The notes: generated by a model not told the origin, from the letters alone. 64,000 nt of DNA from Aquabacterium sp. (GCF_030652515.1 NZ_JAUSAR010000082.1:1-64000), one strand, 5' to 3'. Positions 21,754-31,752 are shown, counted from the stretch's first letter. Numbers and translations are program-made.

Positions 21754-24299
21754 GCGCTGTCTATCCGGGGCTGCTGGTCCTGCAGCCACTGGCGGGCCAT
21801 GTGCGCCTCCAGTGGTCGGCTGAACACAAAGCCTTGGATCACATCACAGTCGTGCTGGGCCAGCCAGGTCACGCTGTCTTCCTGCTCGACGCCTTCGATG
21901 GTCACGGTCAGGCCCAAGCGGTGGCCCACGTCGATCATGGCCTTGAGCACTTCCTGCTTGCGCTCGGACACGCCCAGGTCGGTCACGAAGCTGCGGTCCA
22001 CCTTCATCTCGTCCAGGGGCAGTTCTTGCAAGATGGCCAGTGATGAGTAGCCGGTGCCGAAGTCGTCCAGCGCGATCTGCACGCCATGGCGACGCAAGGC
22101 CGACAAGGTGCCCAAGGCCCGTTCGCGGTCGCTCAAGGCGGCCGACTCGGTCACCTCCAGGATCAGGCGTTCAGGCGGGCAGTTTTCTTCGCGCAGGATG
22201 TCCAGCACCTGCTCCACAAAGCGGGGCGTGGCCAGGTCAAAGGCTGAGATGTTGACCGACACACGCACCGTGGGATCGGGCAAGGTCAGCAGGAACCGCG
22301 CGGTCTCGCGGATCGCCCACATGGTCAGGCGATTGATGGCGCCCGTGGCCTCGGCCTCGGCGATGAAGGCACCTGGCGGGATCATGCCGCGGATGGGATG
22401 GCGCCAGCGCACCAGCGCCTCAAATGACTTGGTCTTGCGTGAAGGCAGGTCCACCTTGGGCTGGTAGTGCAACACCAGTTCGCCGCGTACGATGGCGCCC
22501 TCCAGGTCCAGCGTCAGGCCATACGACAACTGCTCGCGCTTCATGCGCTCGGCATCGAACATCACCACACGGTGGTGGGCAGTGCTCCATTGCAAGGCCA
22601 CCCGGGCCTCGTCGATCATGTCGTGTGCCAGAGTCTGGTCGGAGGGCGTGCAAGACACGCCGACATGAGGATCCCAGGCGATGAACAGGCCATCCTCTTC
22701 GTAGCGGTGCGTCAGGAACGCCGTCAGCTCGACCATGACCGCCTTGGGCGGCTGGCCCATGGACGCGAAGGCCAGCGTGCCATCGTCCAGCGCGGCCACG
22801 TGCAATGAGGCTTCCACCGCCAGCAAGTCCAAGTCGTCCCGAGCTTTCAGCCAATGGGCAATGTTCTGGGCATAACCTTCCACCAATTTGGCCAGGCGCT
22901 CGCGCGGCAGGATGGACTCCAGGAACGAGAGGCGGTTGAGCCGGATCACCCACAAGGACAAGCCCACGGACGGTGAAGACAGCGCCGTGCGCCGAATGGC
23001 TTCGTCCAGCAAAGCCTGGTTGGGCAAGCCATAGCGCAGGTGGTGCGTGGCCACATGGCGCAGCTCCGACTCGAAGGCCAGGCGCTGCTCCAGCTCTCGC
23101 GTGTGCGCCTCCTGCGTGCGAAGGCTTTGCTGCCGCTCCACGCGCATGCGGTAAGCCAACGCCACGGCCAGGCTCATGGCCTTGACCACGCTGGCAAACA
23201 AGGCAGTCAGGCGTGCACTGGGGCCCAACCAACCCAGCACCCCAGCCAACACACCCATCAAGCCCAGCACCTGAGCACCCACGCCCACGGCCAGGATCCG
23301 CGGCAAGTGCCCGCCACGCCAGTGCCGCAAACACAAGGACATCAGCATCAACAGGTACACCAGCGGCACCACATTCACCGCCACGCCCATGGGCTGCCCC
23401 ACCGGGATCGTCACAGCCAGGAGCATCAAGGTCGCCGACGTGGCGATCATCAGCCTGACCAGGATTTTTTCAAACCGTGCCAGCGGCAGGATGTGGGTGA
23501 CGACCACCGTCCCGGCGATGCAGGCGCTCAAGGTCCACATGAAGGGCGGCAGGTTGAATTCAGGGTGCGTGGGCCACAAGAACTCGAAGGCATCGCCCTC
23601 GCCGGCCAAGGTGCCCATCACCACGGGGATCAACTCGATCACCAGCAAAATGGCCGCCGGGATGCGGTTGACCACCAGGCCCACGAAGCCGCACACGACC
23701 ACCAGCAACACGGCGCCATAGCCCAGGAACTTGGTCAAGGCCACCTTGCGCTCGATGGCCCAGAAGTGGTCGGGCTGCCAGTATTCAAAGGCCACCAGGT
23801 TGGCGCCCTTGTTGCGGATGTAGCACTGCACGTCCAGGGTTTCGCCCGCCTGCCATTTCAAAGGCAGGATGAAACGGGGATGGAGCACGGGCCGTTCGGC
23901 GTAAGGGCGTTGGTCGCCCAGGCGGTAGGTGATGGGGGCGCTGTTGGGGGAGCTGACCACGCAGTCCAGCCAGTCGGTGAAAGGCTCGGCCACCGCCAGC
24001 CAACCCGACATGGCCTTGGATGAAGGGTTGGACAGCCTGGCCCAGGTCCACACGCCCTCACCTCGGAACCCCAAGGGGCGGATGCCCAAGGGTTGAGGCA
24101 CCCAGGTTTCAGACGACGATGGCCGCTGCACAGCTTGCGTTTCAGACGCGGCTTGGGCTGGCCGCCAGATGGAGATGGGCACCTGCTCACCACGGCCAAG
24201 CAGCGCCGATACATTGGCGACGCCAGGACCTGGCTGCACAGCATGGGCCATGGCCACCATGCCGCACCACAGAAAAACCACCCAAAGAATCCGTGCCAC
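21720..24299 (-). CDS. membrane-bound EAL domain protein (predicted c-di-GMP phosphodiesterase)
   Basis: An 859-residue inner-membrane signalling protein. It has a signal peptide (MARILWVVFLWCGMVAMAHA), a periplasmic sensor like 7TMR-DISM extracellular domains, and about seven membrane helices (roughly 190-400). A degenerate GGDEF-like domain with no GGDEF motif follows, then a C-terminal EAL domain. The EAL core looks active: EALVRWRHP (near 627), NISAFDLATP, LEVTESAAL, DDFGTGYSS, KVDRSFV and the late EGVEQ. The degenerate cyclase domain may only regulate the EAL domain. It is convergent with the GST pair. Confidence 0.88.
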   Translation of the reverse strand: MARILWVVFLWCGMVAMAHAVQPGPGVANVSALLGRGEQVPISIWRPAQAASETQAVQRPSSSETWVPQPLGIRPLGFRGEGVWTWARLSNPSSKAMSGWLAVAEPFTDWLDCVVSSPNSAPITYRLGDQRPYAERPVLHPRFILPLKWQAGETLDVQCYIRNKGANLVAFEYWQPDHFWAIERKVALTKFLGYGAVLLVVVCGFVGLVVNRIPAAILLVIELIPVVMGTLAGEGDAFEFLWPTHPEFNLPPFMWTLSACIAGTVVVTHILPLARFEKILVRLMIATSATLMLLAVTIPVGQPMGVAVNVVPLVYLLMLMSLCLRHWRGGHLPRILAVGVGAQVLGLMGVLAGVLGWLGPSARLTALFASVVKAMSLAVALAYRMRVERQQSLRTQEAHTRELEQRLAFESELRHVATHHLRYGLPNQALLDEAIRRTALSSPSVGLSLWVIRLNRLSFLESILPRERLAKLVEGYAQNIAHWLKARDDLDLLAVEASLHVAALDDGTLAFASMGQPPKAVMVELTAFLTHRYEEDGLFIAWDPHVGVSCTPSDQTLAHDMIDEARVALQWSTAHHRVVMFDAERMKREQLSYGLTLDLEGAIVRGELVLHYQPKVDLPSRKTKSFEALVRWRHPIRGMIPPGAFIAEAEATGAINRLTMWAIRETARFLLTLPDPTVRVSVNISAFDLATPRFVEQVLDILREENCPPERLILEVTESAALSDRERALGTLSALRRHGVQIALDDFGTGYSSLAILQELPLDEMKVDRSFVTDLGVSERKQEVLKAMIDVGHRLGLTVTIEGVEQEDSVTWLAQHDCDVIQGFVFSRPLEAHMARQWLQDQQPRIDSAQAALRDAVSV

Positions 24300-24357
24300 C
24301 GAGCACCTTGTTGGTTGAAGGCAACCCTGGTTATCGGCGGCTTGGCGGTGAACTTGA

Positions 24358-25824
24358 TCAGGGTAGTTCGGGAGTACCTTCGTCCGCGTCCAGCGGGTTC
24401 TCGATCGGCAGCAAGGCCTGGGCTTGCGCCTCGGGCATGGACTCGACGCTCTTGAGTGCGCGCCCCATCATGCGGGTGCGTGTTTCAACAGACGAAATCG
24501 TGTTGCCCGCCTCTTCCAGCTTCTTCTTGGTCCTGGCCAGCACATCGCCAAACTTGGCGAACTCGGTCTTGACCGCGCCCAGCACCTGCCAGACCTCGGA
24601 TGAGCGTTGCTCCAGCGCCAAGGTGCGGAAACCCATCTGCAGGCTGTTGAGCGTGGCCAGCAAAGTGGTCGGGCCCGCCAGCATCACCCGGTGCTCACGC
24701 TGCAAGGCCTCGAACAGACCAGGGCGGCGCAATGCTTCGGCGTACAGCCCTTCGGTCGGCAGGAAGAGGATGGCGAAATCGGCCGTGTGCGGTGGTGCCA
24801 GGTACTTTTCGGCAATGGTGCGGGCCTCGACGCGCAGGCGTTGCTCGATGGCTTTGCCTGCGGCCTCGACCGCGGCCACATCGGCACGGTCCTGGGCATC
24901 CAGCAAGCGTTCATAGTCTTCACGCGGGAACTTGGCGTCCAGCGGCAACCAAAGGGGCGCGGAGCCCGGCGCGCCACGACCCGGCAGGCGGATCGCGAAC
25001 TCGACCCGCGCGCCGCTGCCCGGCACGGTCTCGACGTTGACGGCGTATTGCTCGGGCGTGAAAACCTGCTCCAGCAAGCCGGCCAATTGCACCTCGCCAA
25101 AGATGCCACGCGTCTTGACGTTGTTGAGCACGCGGTTGAGCGAGCCCACGTCGCTGGCCAGGCGCTGCATTTCGCCCAGGCCACGGTGCACCAGCTCCAG
25201 CCGATCGGCCACCTGCTTGAAGCTTTCACCCAAGCGCGCTTCCAGGGTGGCATGCAGCTTTTCGTCCACCGTCTGGCGCATCTGCTCCAGCTTCTTTTCG
25301 TTGTCGGCCTGCAAGGCTTGCAGGCGCGTGTCCACCGTGGTTCGCACCTCGATCAGGCGGCGCTCGTTGGTGTCGGACAGCTGCCGCAATTGCTCGTTGA
25401 GCGTGTCGGAGAAGCGCTTGAAGGCGGAATCCTGTGTCTCGCGCGTGGCGTGCGCCTGCTCGGCCAAGGTGGTGGTGGTCTGGCGCAAAGTGTCGCTCAG
25501 CGACTGCTGCATCTGCGCCAGTTGCACGCGGAAGCTGTCCAGCTGCTCGTTCTGCGTGCGGATCACATCGCCCTGCTGCGCCAGCAAAATTTGCTGGAAA
25601 TTGGCCAAGGTGGAGCCCAACTCCTGGCGCGTGCCAGCAGCGCTGCGCGACACTTCATCGCGCAGGTTGCGGTCGAGTTGATCGGTCTGGTTGCGCAGGT
25701 CCTGCTTGAGTTCGTCGGCCGCGCGTTTCAAGGGCTCGTCGTCACCCCGCCGCGTGGCCAGCCACAGCAACAACAGGGCGTTCAAGATGGCCAGGGCCAG
25801 CAAAATCCAGGAGATCCAGTTCAT
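24358..25824 (-). CDS. rmuC: DNA recombination protein RmuC
   Basis: RmuC limits inversions at short inverted repeats and carries a nuclease-like fold. The 488-residue protein has an N-terminal membrane anchor (WISWILLALAILNALLLLWLATRR) and a long coiled coil (about 30-230, rich in Gln, Glu and Leu). The RmuC core (250-440) has GIFGEVQLAGLLEQVFTPEQY, LPLDAKFPREDYERL, FLPTEGLYAEAL and LAGPTTLLATLNSLQMGF. The start MNWISWILLALAILNAL is clear. The family match is strong. Confidence 0.94.
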   Translation of the reverse strand: MNWISWILLALAILNALLLLWLATRRGDDEPLKRAADELKQDLRNQTDQLDRNLRDEVSRSAAGTRQELGSTLANFQQILLAQQGDVIRTQNEQLDSFRVQLAQMQQSLSDTLRQTTTTLAEQAHATRETQDSAFKRFSDTLNEQLRQLSDTNERRLIEVRTTVDTRLQALQADNEKKLEQMRQTVDEKLHATLEARLGESFKQVADRLELVHRGLGEMQRLASDVGSLNRVLNNVKTRGIFGEVQLAGLLEQVFTPEQYAVNVETVPGSGARVEFAIRLPGRGAPGSAPLWLPLDAKFPREDYERLLDAQDRADVAAVEAAGKAIEQRLRVEARTIAEKYLAPPHTADFAILFLPTEGLYAEALRRPGLFEALQREHRVMLAGPTTLLATLNSLQMGFRTLALEQRSSEVWQVLGAVKTEFAKFGDVLARTKKKLEEAGNTISSVETRTRMMGRALKSVESMPEAQAQALLPIENPLDADEGTPELP

Positions 25825-25871
25825 GGCGGCATTGTCTCAGACGTGCCCATGCGTCCATCCATGCGCCCATG

Positions 25872-25898
25872 ACAAAGGCCGCCCGAAGGCGGCCCTTT
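25872..25898 (-). terminator. probable terminator after the scoAB operon
   Basis: GGCCGCC (77-83 of the 25800s) pairs with GGCGGCC (88-94) around a 4-base loop, which reads TTCG on the minus strand and is followed there by TTTGT. It lies 28 bases beyond the scoB stop. The T tract is short, so the call is moderate. Confidence 0.6.
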
Positions 25899-25925
25899 AG
25901 TCCCCTTGGATCAAGCCCTTGAGGA

Positions 25926-26570
25926 TCAGGCCGCCAGATGAGACAGGTGCACGTGCGCCCCCGTCTTGAGGCGCACTTCTTCCACCGTCACGCCGGGAGC
26001 CAACTCAACGCACCTGAAACCGTCCGGCTCCACATCCAGCACGCACAAGTCCGTGATGATGCGGTTCACCACGCCCAGGCCCGTCAACGGCAAAGTGCAT
26101 TGTTGCAGCAGCTTGTGCTCACCACTCTTGGCGCAATGCTCCATCAGCACCACGACGCGGGCCACACCGGCCACCAGGTCCATGGCCCCGCCCATGCCCT
26201 TGACCATCTTGCCGGGAATCATCCAGTTGGCCAGGTCGCCCTTGTCCGACACCTGCATCGCGCCCAGGATCGACAGGTTGATCTTGCCGCCACGGATCAT
26301 GGCGAAGCTGTCATGCGAGCCAAAGATCGACGAGCCGGGGATGGTCGTCACCGTCTGCTTGCCAGCATTGATCAGGTCGGCATCCACCTGGTCTTCGGTT
26401 GGGAAGGGGCCGATGCCCAGCATGCCGTTCTCGCTTTGCAGCCAGACGTCGATGTCGGGGCTCACATGGTTGGCCACCATGGTGGGCAGGCCGATGCCCA
26501 GATTGACATAGAAACCGTCTTGCAGTTCCTGGGCGGCGCGGGCCGCCATTTGATCGTGCGTCCAGGGCAT
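25926..26570 (-). CDS. scoB: 3-oxoacid CoA-transferase, subunit B
   Basis: Catalytic subunit of a two-subunit class I CoA-transferase that moves CoA from succinyl-CoA to acetoacetate or another 3-oxoacid. The 214-residue protein has the active-site glutamate motif [10 protein letters not shown] and [12 protein letters not shown] near the start. It starts 2 bases after the stop of subunit A and forms an operon with it. Substrate choice (acetoacetate or 3-oxoadipate) cannot be fixed from sequence. No protocatechuate-pathway genes are near, which slightly favours acetoacetate. Confidence 0.93.
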   Translation of the reverse strand: MPWTHDQMAARAAQELQDGFYVNLGIGLPTMVANHVSPDIDVWLQSENGMLGIGPFPTEDQVDADLINAGKQTVTTIPGSSIFGSHDSFAMIRGGKINLSILGAMQVSDKGDLANWMIPGKMVKGMGGAMDLVAGVARVVVLMEHCAKSGEHKLLQQCTLPLTGLGVVNRIITDLCVLDVEPDGFRCVELAPGVTVEEVRLKTGAHVHLSHLAA

Positions 26571-26572
26571 GG

Positions 26573-27280
26573 TCAGACTCCTGCCTTTTCGGTGATGGTG
26601 CGTTTCTCGATGCGTTTCTCAGGATGCGCGTTCACCACGATGCGGTGCACGTAGATGCCGGGCAAGTGCACGCTGTCGGGGTCCAGCTCACCGATCTCCA
26701 GCAGCTCTTCCACCTCGACGATGGTGACCTTGCCGGCCATGGCCACCGCCGGGTTGAAGTTGCGCGCCGTGCGGCGGAAGATCAGGTTGCCGGACTTGTC
26801 CGCCTTGTAGGCCTTGACCAGGGACACCTCGGGCAACAAGGCCCGCTCCATGACGTAGGTCTCGCCATCGAACTCGCGCGTTTCCTTGCCTTCGGCCACC
26901 AGGGTGCCCACCCCCGTCTTGGTGAAGAAGGCCGGGATGCCCGCACCGCCCGCCCGCAGCTTTTCAGCCAGGGTGCCTTGGGGCGTGAACTCAAGTTGCA
27001 ACTCACCGCTGAGGTACTGGCGCTCGAACTCTTTGTTCTCGCCCACGTAGCTGGAAATCATCTTGGTGATCTGGCGAGTGTTGAGCAGCTTGCCCAAACC
27101 GAATCCATCAACGCCCGCGTTGTTGGAAATCACCGTCAGATCCTTGACGCCAGAGGCTGCCAGGGCATCGATCAGCGCCTCGGGGATGCCGCAAAGGCCG
27201 AAGCCACCGACTGCCATCAACTGACCGTCTTTGACGATGCCCGCCAAAGCGCTGGCCGCATCGGGATAGACCTTGTTCAT
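26573..27280 (-). CDS. scoA: 3-oxoacid CoA-transferase, subunit A
   Basis: Partner subunit of the CoA-transferase. The ATG at 27280 has GGAG 6 bases before it and gives 235 residues. A much longer open frame upstream has no support. Typical A-subunit motifs are [30 protein letters not shown] and [12 protein letters not shown]. It precedes scoB on the same transcript. Confidence 0.93.
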   Translation of the reverse strand: MNKVYPDAASALAGIVKDGQLMAVGGFGLCGIPEALIDALAASGVKDLTVISNNAGVDGFGLGKLLNTRQITKMISSYVGENKEFERQYLSGELQLEFTPQGTLAEKLRAGGAGIPAFFTKTGVGTLVAEGKETREFDGETYVMERALLPEVSLVKAYKADKSGNLIFRRTARNFNPAVAMAGKVTIVEVEELLEIGELDPDSVHLPGIYVHRIVVNAHPEKRIEKRTITEKAGV

Positions 27281-27416
27281 CCAATCACTCCTAGTGCATG
27301 GGTCACACCAGTGCAGGCCCGGCCAACCGGTTTCGCTGCACTGCAACATTGCCAGCGTACACCGGGTGACCCGCAAAAATCCAGAGAATTGGACGAAAAA
27401 CCACCCCGCCGGCCAC

Positions 27417-27884
27417 TTACCCCGGTAAAGCGGGCGGCACCTCGACACCAGGCAAAGCCGGTGCTGGCCCCACGATGGCGCGCAAGAACGGTGGCAACGG
27501 GATTGGCCGCCTTTCCGCCGAGCTGACCCAGACCAAGGTGGCGCCACCCGCCGCGCAGACCTCGCCAGGCTGATCAGCCCGCTCGATGGTCACGTAGGTG
27601 TCAAAGCTGGTGCGGCCCGGATTGGCCACGTACAGCTTGGCGATCACCTGCGCCGGAAACTCCAGCTCGCGGTAGAAGTTGCAGAAGGTGTTGGCGATCA
27701 CCGGGCCCTCAACGCCACTGGTGACAGGGCCGCTCATGGAGGCAATCCACGACACCCGCACTTGTTCCATGTAGCGGAAGTAGACGGTGTTGTTGACGTG
27801 CCCCAGGGCGTCCATGTCACCCCAGTAAATGGGCAGGGTCACATCGTGGACCAGGATCTTGTGTTCAGGAATGTCGAGTCGCAT
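27417..27884 (-). CDS. hotdog-fold acyl-CoA thioesterase
   Basis: A 155-residue member of the 4-hydroxybenzoyl-CoA thioesterase-like hotdog family. The catalytic Asp signature is WGDMDALGHVNNTVYFRYMEQ, followed by the long helix and beta sheet of one hotdog fold. It hydrolyses acyl-CoA in the cytoplasm, but the chain is unknown. It follows the SDR gene at 27916 by 31 bases on the same strand, and scoA is 136 bases further down, so a shared acyl-CoA role is plausible. The C-terminal Pro-rich tail is unusual but short. Confidence 0.86.
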   Translation of the reverse strand: MRLDIPEHKILVHDVTLPIYWGDMDALGHVNNTVYFRYMEQVRVSWIASMSGPVTSGVEGPVIANTFCNFYRELEFPAQVIAKLYVANPGRTSFDTYVTIERADQPGEVCAAGGATLVWVSSAERRPIPLPPFLRAIVGPAPALPGVEVPPALPG

Positions 27885-27915
27885 GGTGCTTCAAATGGGG
27901 CCAAGGCCCCGCGTT

Positions 27916-28701
27916 TCAAGCCGCCGTCATGCCATCGTCGGCCGAGATGATCGCACCATTGATGAAATCGCTTTGCGGGGCGCACAAGGTCACCAGCAAG
28001 GCGTCCAGGTCCTTGGCCTGGCCCAGGCGCTTGCGCGGCAGCATGTTGACCAGCTTCTTGCCCGCTTCGCTGTTGAAGTGCCGCGAGTTCAGCTCGGTCT
28101 CGATGTAACCCGGGCAGATGGCGTTGGTGGTGATGCCGAAACGGCCCCACTCCGCCGCCATCACCTTGGTCATGTGGATCACGGCCGCCTTGCTCATGCA
28201 GTACACGCCGATCATGGGCATGGTGCGCAAGCCGCCCGCCGAAGCGATGTTGACGATGCGGCCACCGGTGAAGGTGCCAGGCGCCGAGCCTTGGGCGCGG
28301 GCCAGCATGCGCTTGGCCACCTCTTGCGCGGTGAAAAACGCGCCGCGCGTGTTGGTGTCGAAGACGAAGTCATAGCTTTCGGCCGTGACGTCTTGCAGGC
28401 GCTCGGTGGTGCTGACGCCGGAGTTGTTGATCAGGATGTCGATGGCACCGACTTCGGTCTCGGCATGCGCCACGGCGGCGCGGATGCTGTCGATGTCGGT
28501 CACGTCCATGCCGACCACATGGGCATCGCCGCCCGCGGCTTCGATCTCGGCGCGCAAGGTCTTGAGGCGCTCGATGCGGCGACCGGCCAGCACGACGGCG
28601 GCGCCCGCTTGCGCCAAAGTCAACGCGAATTGGGTGCCCAAGCCGCTGGAAGCGCCGGTGATCAGGGCCACGCGGCCAGCCAGGTCAATGTTGTAGCTCA
28701 T
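27916..28701 (-). CDS. short-chain dehydrogenase/reductase
   Basis: A 261-residue classical SDR. The cofactor motif is ITGASSGLGTQ near residue 15, with NNSG at the NNAG position. The Ser-Tyr-Lys catalytic set is in IASAGGLRTMPMIGVYCMSKAAV (YxxxK), and CPGYIETEL follows. The start at 28701 (MSYNIDLAGRVALITG) has GAGG upstream. It is divergent from the ETF-QO gene. Probably acts on a hydroxyacyl or 3-oxoacyl substrate given its thioesterase and CoA-transferase neighbours, but this is inference. Confidence 0.86.
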   Translation of the reverse strand: MSYNIDLAGRVALITGASSGLGTQFALTLAQAGAAVVLAGRRIERLKTLRAEIEAAGGDAHVVGMDVTDIDSIRAAVAHAETEVGAIDILINNSGVSTTERLQDVTAESYDFVFDTNTRGAFFTAQEVAKRMLARAQGSAPGTFTGGRIVNIASAGGLRTMPMIGVYCMSKAAVIHMTKVMAAEWGRFGITTNAICPGYIETELNSRHFNSEAGKKLVNMLPRKRLGQAKDLDALLVTLCAPQSDFINGAIISADDGMTAA

Positions 28702-28914
28702 GCTGTGGCAATTCCTCTGCAAATCTCTCAAGGGGTTTTTCTGGATTCAATGCGTTGAACCTTAGCACGCGACATCGCATTTGGCCTCGAAATGCAGATT
28801 TTCGAACGACCGTGCTTTTTTTTGGCAAAATATGAAACACAGCGCGTTTTAGAATCGCCGACTCAGTTCAGAACACCACAACAACATTTCATCCGTCCAG
28901 TAGAAGGAAGCACG

Positions 28915-30603
28915 ATGACGCCCCAGGAAATCCTTGCCCAGTTTGGCCCACGCGAATCGATGGAATACGACGTGGTCGTCATCGGCGCCGGCCCAGGTGG
29001 TTTGGCCACAGCCATCCGCCTGAAACAACTGGCCGCCGCCGCTGGAAAAGAGGTGTCAGTCTGCGTGCTTGAAAAGGGCTCCGAGCCCGGCGCGCACATC
29101 CTGTCGGGCGCCGTGATGGACCCCCGCGCCATCACCGAACTCTTCCCCAACTGGAAAGAACTCGGCGCGCCTTTGAACCAGGCCGTCACCGCCGACGAAG
29201 TGCTGTTCATGACCAGCGAAACCGGCGTCTTCAAGACTCCGCAGGCGCTGATCCCCAACAACTTCCACAACGAAGGCAACTACGTCATCAGCCTGGGCAA
29301 TGTGGTGCGCTGGCTGGGCCAACAGGCTGAAAGCCTGGGCGTGGAAATCTTCCCTGGCTTTGCCGCAGCTGAAGTGCTCTACAACGACGACGGCAGCGTC
29401 AAGGGCGTGGCCACGGGCAACCTGGGCATCAACAAGGCGGGCGAACCCACCGACAACTTCCAGCTGGGCATGGAACTGCTGGCCAAGTACACCATCTTCG
29501 CCGAAGGCGCGCGTGGCCACCTGGGCAAGCAACTGATCAGCAAGTTCAAGCTGGACGATGGCAAGGCACCGCCCAGCTTCGGCATCGGCATCAAGGAACT
29601 GTGGGAAATCGATCCAGCCAAGGCCCAACCCGGCCTGGTGGTGCACACCGCCGGTTGGCCCATGGATTCGCAAACCTTCGGTGGCGGCTTTTTGTACCAC
29701 CTGGAAGACAACAAGGTCACCCTCGGCCTGGTGGTCGGCCTCGACTACAAGAACCCCTGGCTGAGCCCGTTCGAAGAAATGCAGCGCTGGAAAAAGCACC
29801 CCAGCATCCTCAAGCACATTGAAGGCGGCAAGCGCATCAGCTACGGCGCACGCGCCATCAACAACGGTGGCCTGCCCAGCCTGCCCAAGACCGTGTTCCC
29901 TGGTGGCGCCCTGATCGGTTGCGACGCGGGCTACATGAACGCTTCGCGCATCAAGGGCAGCCACGCCGCCATCAAGTCCGGCATGCTGTGCGCTGAAGCC
30001 GCTTTTGCGGCCGTCACCGCAGGCCGCCAGTACGACGAACTGCACGCCTACCCAGTCGCGTTCGAGAAGAGCTGGCTGCACGAAGAACTGAACGGCGCCA
30101 AAAACTTCAAAACCTGGTTCAAGAAGGGCCTGTACGTCGGCTCGATCATGACCGGCGTGGAGCACTGGGTGCTGCCCAAGCTGGGCATCAAGGTGCCCCC
30201 ATGGACTTTGCCCAACCCCGCTGCCGACCACACCTTCCTCAAGCCCGCGGCTGAGTGCGCCAAGATCGACTACCCCAAGCCCGACGGCAAGATCACCTTT
30301 GACCGCCTGAGCTCGGTGTTCGTCTCCAACACCAACCACGAGGAGCACCAGCCTGCTCACCTGACGCTGAAGAACAATTCGGTGCCGGTGGACATCAATC
30401 TGGCCAAGTATGCCGGCCCCGAGTCGCGCTACTGCCCGGCCGGGGTGTACGAGTTCGTCAAGAACGAAGACAACACAGATCGACTGCAGATCAACGCGCA
30501 AAACTGCGTGCACTGCAAAACCTGCGACATCAAGGACCCCACCCAGAATATCGTCTGGGTCACGCCAGAAGGTGGCGGCGGCCCCAACTACGCAGGCATG
30601 TAA
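28915..30603 (+). CDS. electron transfer flavoprotein-ubiquinone oxidoreductase
   Basis: Passes electrons from acyl-CoA dehydrogenases, via ETF, to ubiquinone at the inner membrane. The 562-residue protein has the FAD-binding VVVIGAGPGGLATAIRLK near residue 20, the conserved GAHILSGAVMDP and RINNGGLPSLP-like regions (here RAINNGGLPSLPKTVFPGG), and C-terminal 4Fe-4S ligands in RYCPAGVYEF and NCVHCKTCDIKDP. The ATG at 28915 has AAGGAAG before it. An upstream open extension is not supported. The etfAB genes are not in the window. The 213-base gap before it is AT-rich and presumably holds divergent promoters. Confidence 0.95.
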   Translation: MTPQEILAQFGPRESMEYDVVVIGAGPGGLATAIRLKQLAAAAGKEVSVCVLEKGSEPGAHILSGAVMDPRAITELFPNWKELGAPLNQAVTADEVLFMTSETGVFKTPQALIPNNFHNEGNYVISLGNVVRWLGQQAESLGVEIFPGFAAAEVLYNDDGSVKGVATGNLGINKAGEPTDNFQLGMELLAKYTIFAEGARGHLGKQLISKFKLDDGKAPPSFGIGIKELWEIDPAKAQPGLVVHTAGWPMDSQTFGGGFLYHLEDNKVTLGLVVGLDYKNPWLSPFEEMQRWKKHPSILKHIEGGKRISYGARAINNGGLPSLPKTVFPGGALIGCDAGYMNASRIKGSHAAIKSGMLCAEAAFAAVTAGRQYDELHAYPVAFEKSWLHEELNGAKNFKTWFKKGLYVGSIMTGVEHWVLPKLGIKVPPWTLPNPAADHTFLKPAAECAKIDYPKPDGKITFDRLSSVFVSNTNHEEHQPAHLTLKNNSVPVDINLAKYAGPESRYCPAGVYEFVKNEDNTDRLQINAQNCVHCKTCDIKDPTQNIVWVTPEGGGGPNYAGM

Positions 30604-30627
30604 GCAAGACAGCAAGCAGGAATCACC

Positions 30628-31752
30628 ATGGCCACCAAAGTAGTTATCAGCGGCACTGGAATCTTCCAGCCCCAGTTCACCATCACGAATGAAGAACTGG
30701 TGGAGTCATACAACACCTACGTCGATCGGCACAATGCCCAGCATGCCGCCGAGATCGCGGCCGGGCAGCGCGAGGCAATGGTTCACTCCAGCGCCGAGTT
30801 CATCGAAAAGGCCTCGGGCATCAAGAGCCGCTACGTGCTGGAAAAGCAGGGCATCCTGGATCCTTCGCGCATGTATCCCCGCTTCGAGGAACGTGCCGAC
30901 GACCAACTTTCGCTGATGGCCGAAATTTCGGTGGACGCCGCCCGCAAGGCCATGGCGATCGCTGGCAAGGAAGGCAAGGACATCGACGCGGTGTTGTGCT
31001 CCACGGCCAACATGCAGCGCGCCTACCCCGCCATGGCCATCGAGATCCAGCAGGCCCTGGGTGCCGGTGGCTATGGTTTCGACATGAACGTGGCTTGCTC
31101 GTCTGCCACCTTCGGCATTGAGCAGGCGGTCAACGCCGTGCGCTCGGGCAGCGCCAATTGCGTGCTGGTCGTCAACCCCGAGATCACCTCGGCCCACCAA
31201 GAGTGGAAAGACCGCGACTGCCACTTCATCTTTGGTGATGTGTGCACGGCCGTGATCGTGGAGCGCGCCGACACGGCCACGTCCAGCGACCAATGGGAAG
31301 TCCTGGGCACCAAGCTGGCCACGCAGTTCTCCAACAACATCCGCAACAACTTCGGTTTCATGAATCGAAGTGAAGACAGCGATCCCAACGCCCGCGACAA
31401 GACCTTCCGCCAGGAAGGCCGCAAGGTGTTCAAGGAAGTGGTGCCGATGGCCGCTGCCCACATCGAGGCTCACTTGGCGACGCTGGGCCAGGTGCCGACG
31501 CAAGTGCGGCGCTTCTGGCTTCACCAGGCCAACAAAAGCATGAACGACTTCGTGATCCGCAAGCTGATCGGCGGAGAAGCGAACGAAGACATTGCCCCCT
31601 TGATCCTGGACGAGTACGCCAACACGGCCTCAGCCGGGTCCGTGATCGCTTTCCACGATCACCACGCCGACCTGGTGACAGGCGATGTGGGTGTCATCTG
31701 CTCGTTTGGCGCGGGCTATTCGGTGGGCAGCGTGGTGGTGCGCAAGCTCTGA
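30628..31752 (+). CDS. beta-ketoacyl-ACP synthase III-like enzyme
   Basis: A 374-residue thiolase-fold condensing enzyme related to FabH. The catalytic triad is visible as Cys157 (NVACSSATFG), His299 (FWLHQANKSMND) and Asn332 (EYANTASAGS). It is about 50 residues longer than classical FabH, with an N-terminal insert (about 25-80, VDRHNAQHAAEIAAGQ). The pattern fits the group of longer KAS III proteins annotated in Gammaproteobacteria and Betaproteobacteria. It may prime fatty acid synthesis or condense other acyl-CoAs. Follows the ETF-QO gene by 24 bases. Confidence 0.85.
   Translation: MATKVVISGTGIFQPQFTITNEELVESYNTYVDRHNAQHAAEIAAGQREAMVHSSAEFIEKASGIKSRYVLEKQGILDPSRMYPRFEERADDQLSLMAEISVDAARKAMAIAGKEGKDIDAVLCSTANMQRAYPAMAIEIQQALGAGGYGFDMNVACSSATFGIEQAVNAVRSGSANCVLVVNPEITSAHQEWKDRDCHFIFGDVCTAVIVERADTATSSDQWEVLGTKLATQFSNNIRNNFGFMNRSEDSDPNARDKTFRQEGRKVFKEVVPMAAAHIEAHLATLGQVPTQVRRFWLHQANKSMNDFVIRKLIGGEANEDIAPLILDEYANTASAGSVIAFHDHHADLVTGDVGVICSFGAGYSVGSVVVRKL

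Noticed and set aside
28792..28914. N-terminal extension of ETF-QO from 28792
   Set aside because: The added residues have no family match, and a ribosome site lies before the ATG at 28915.
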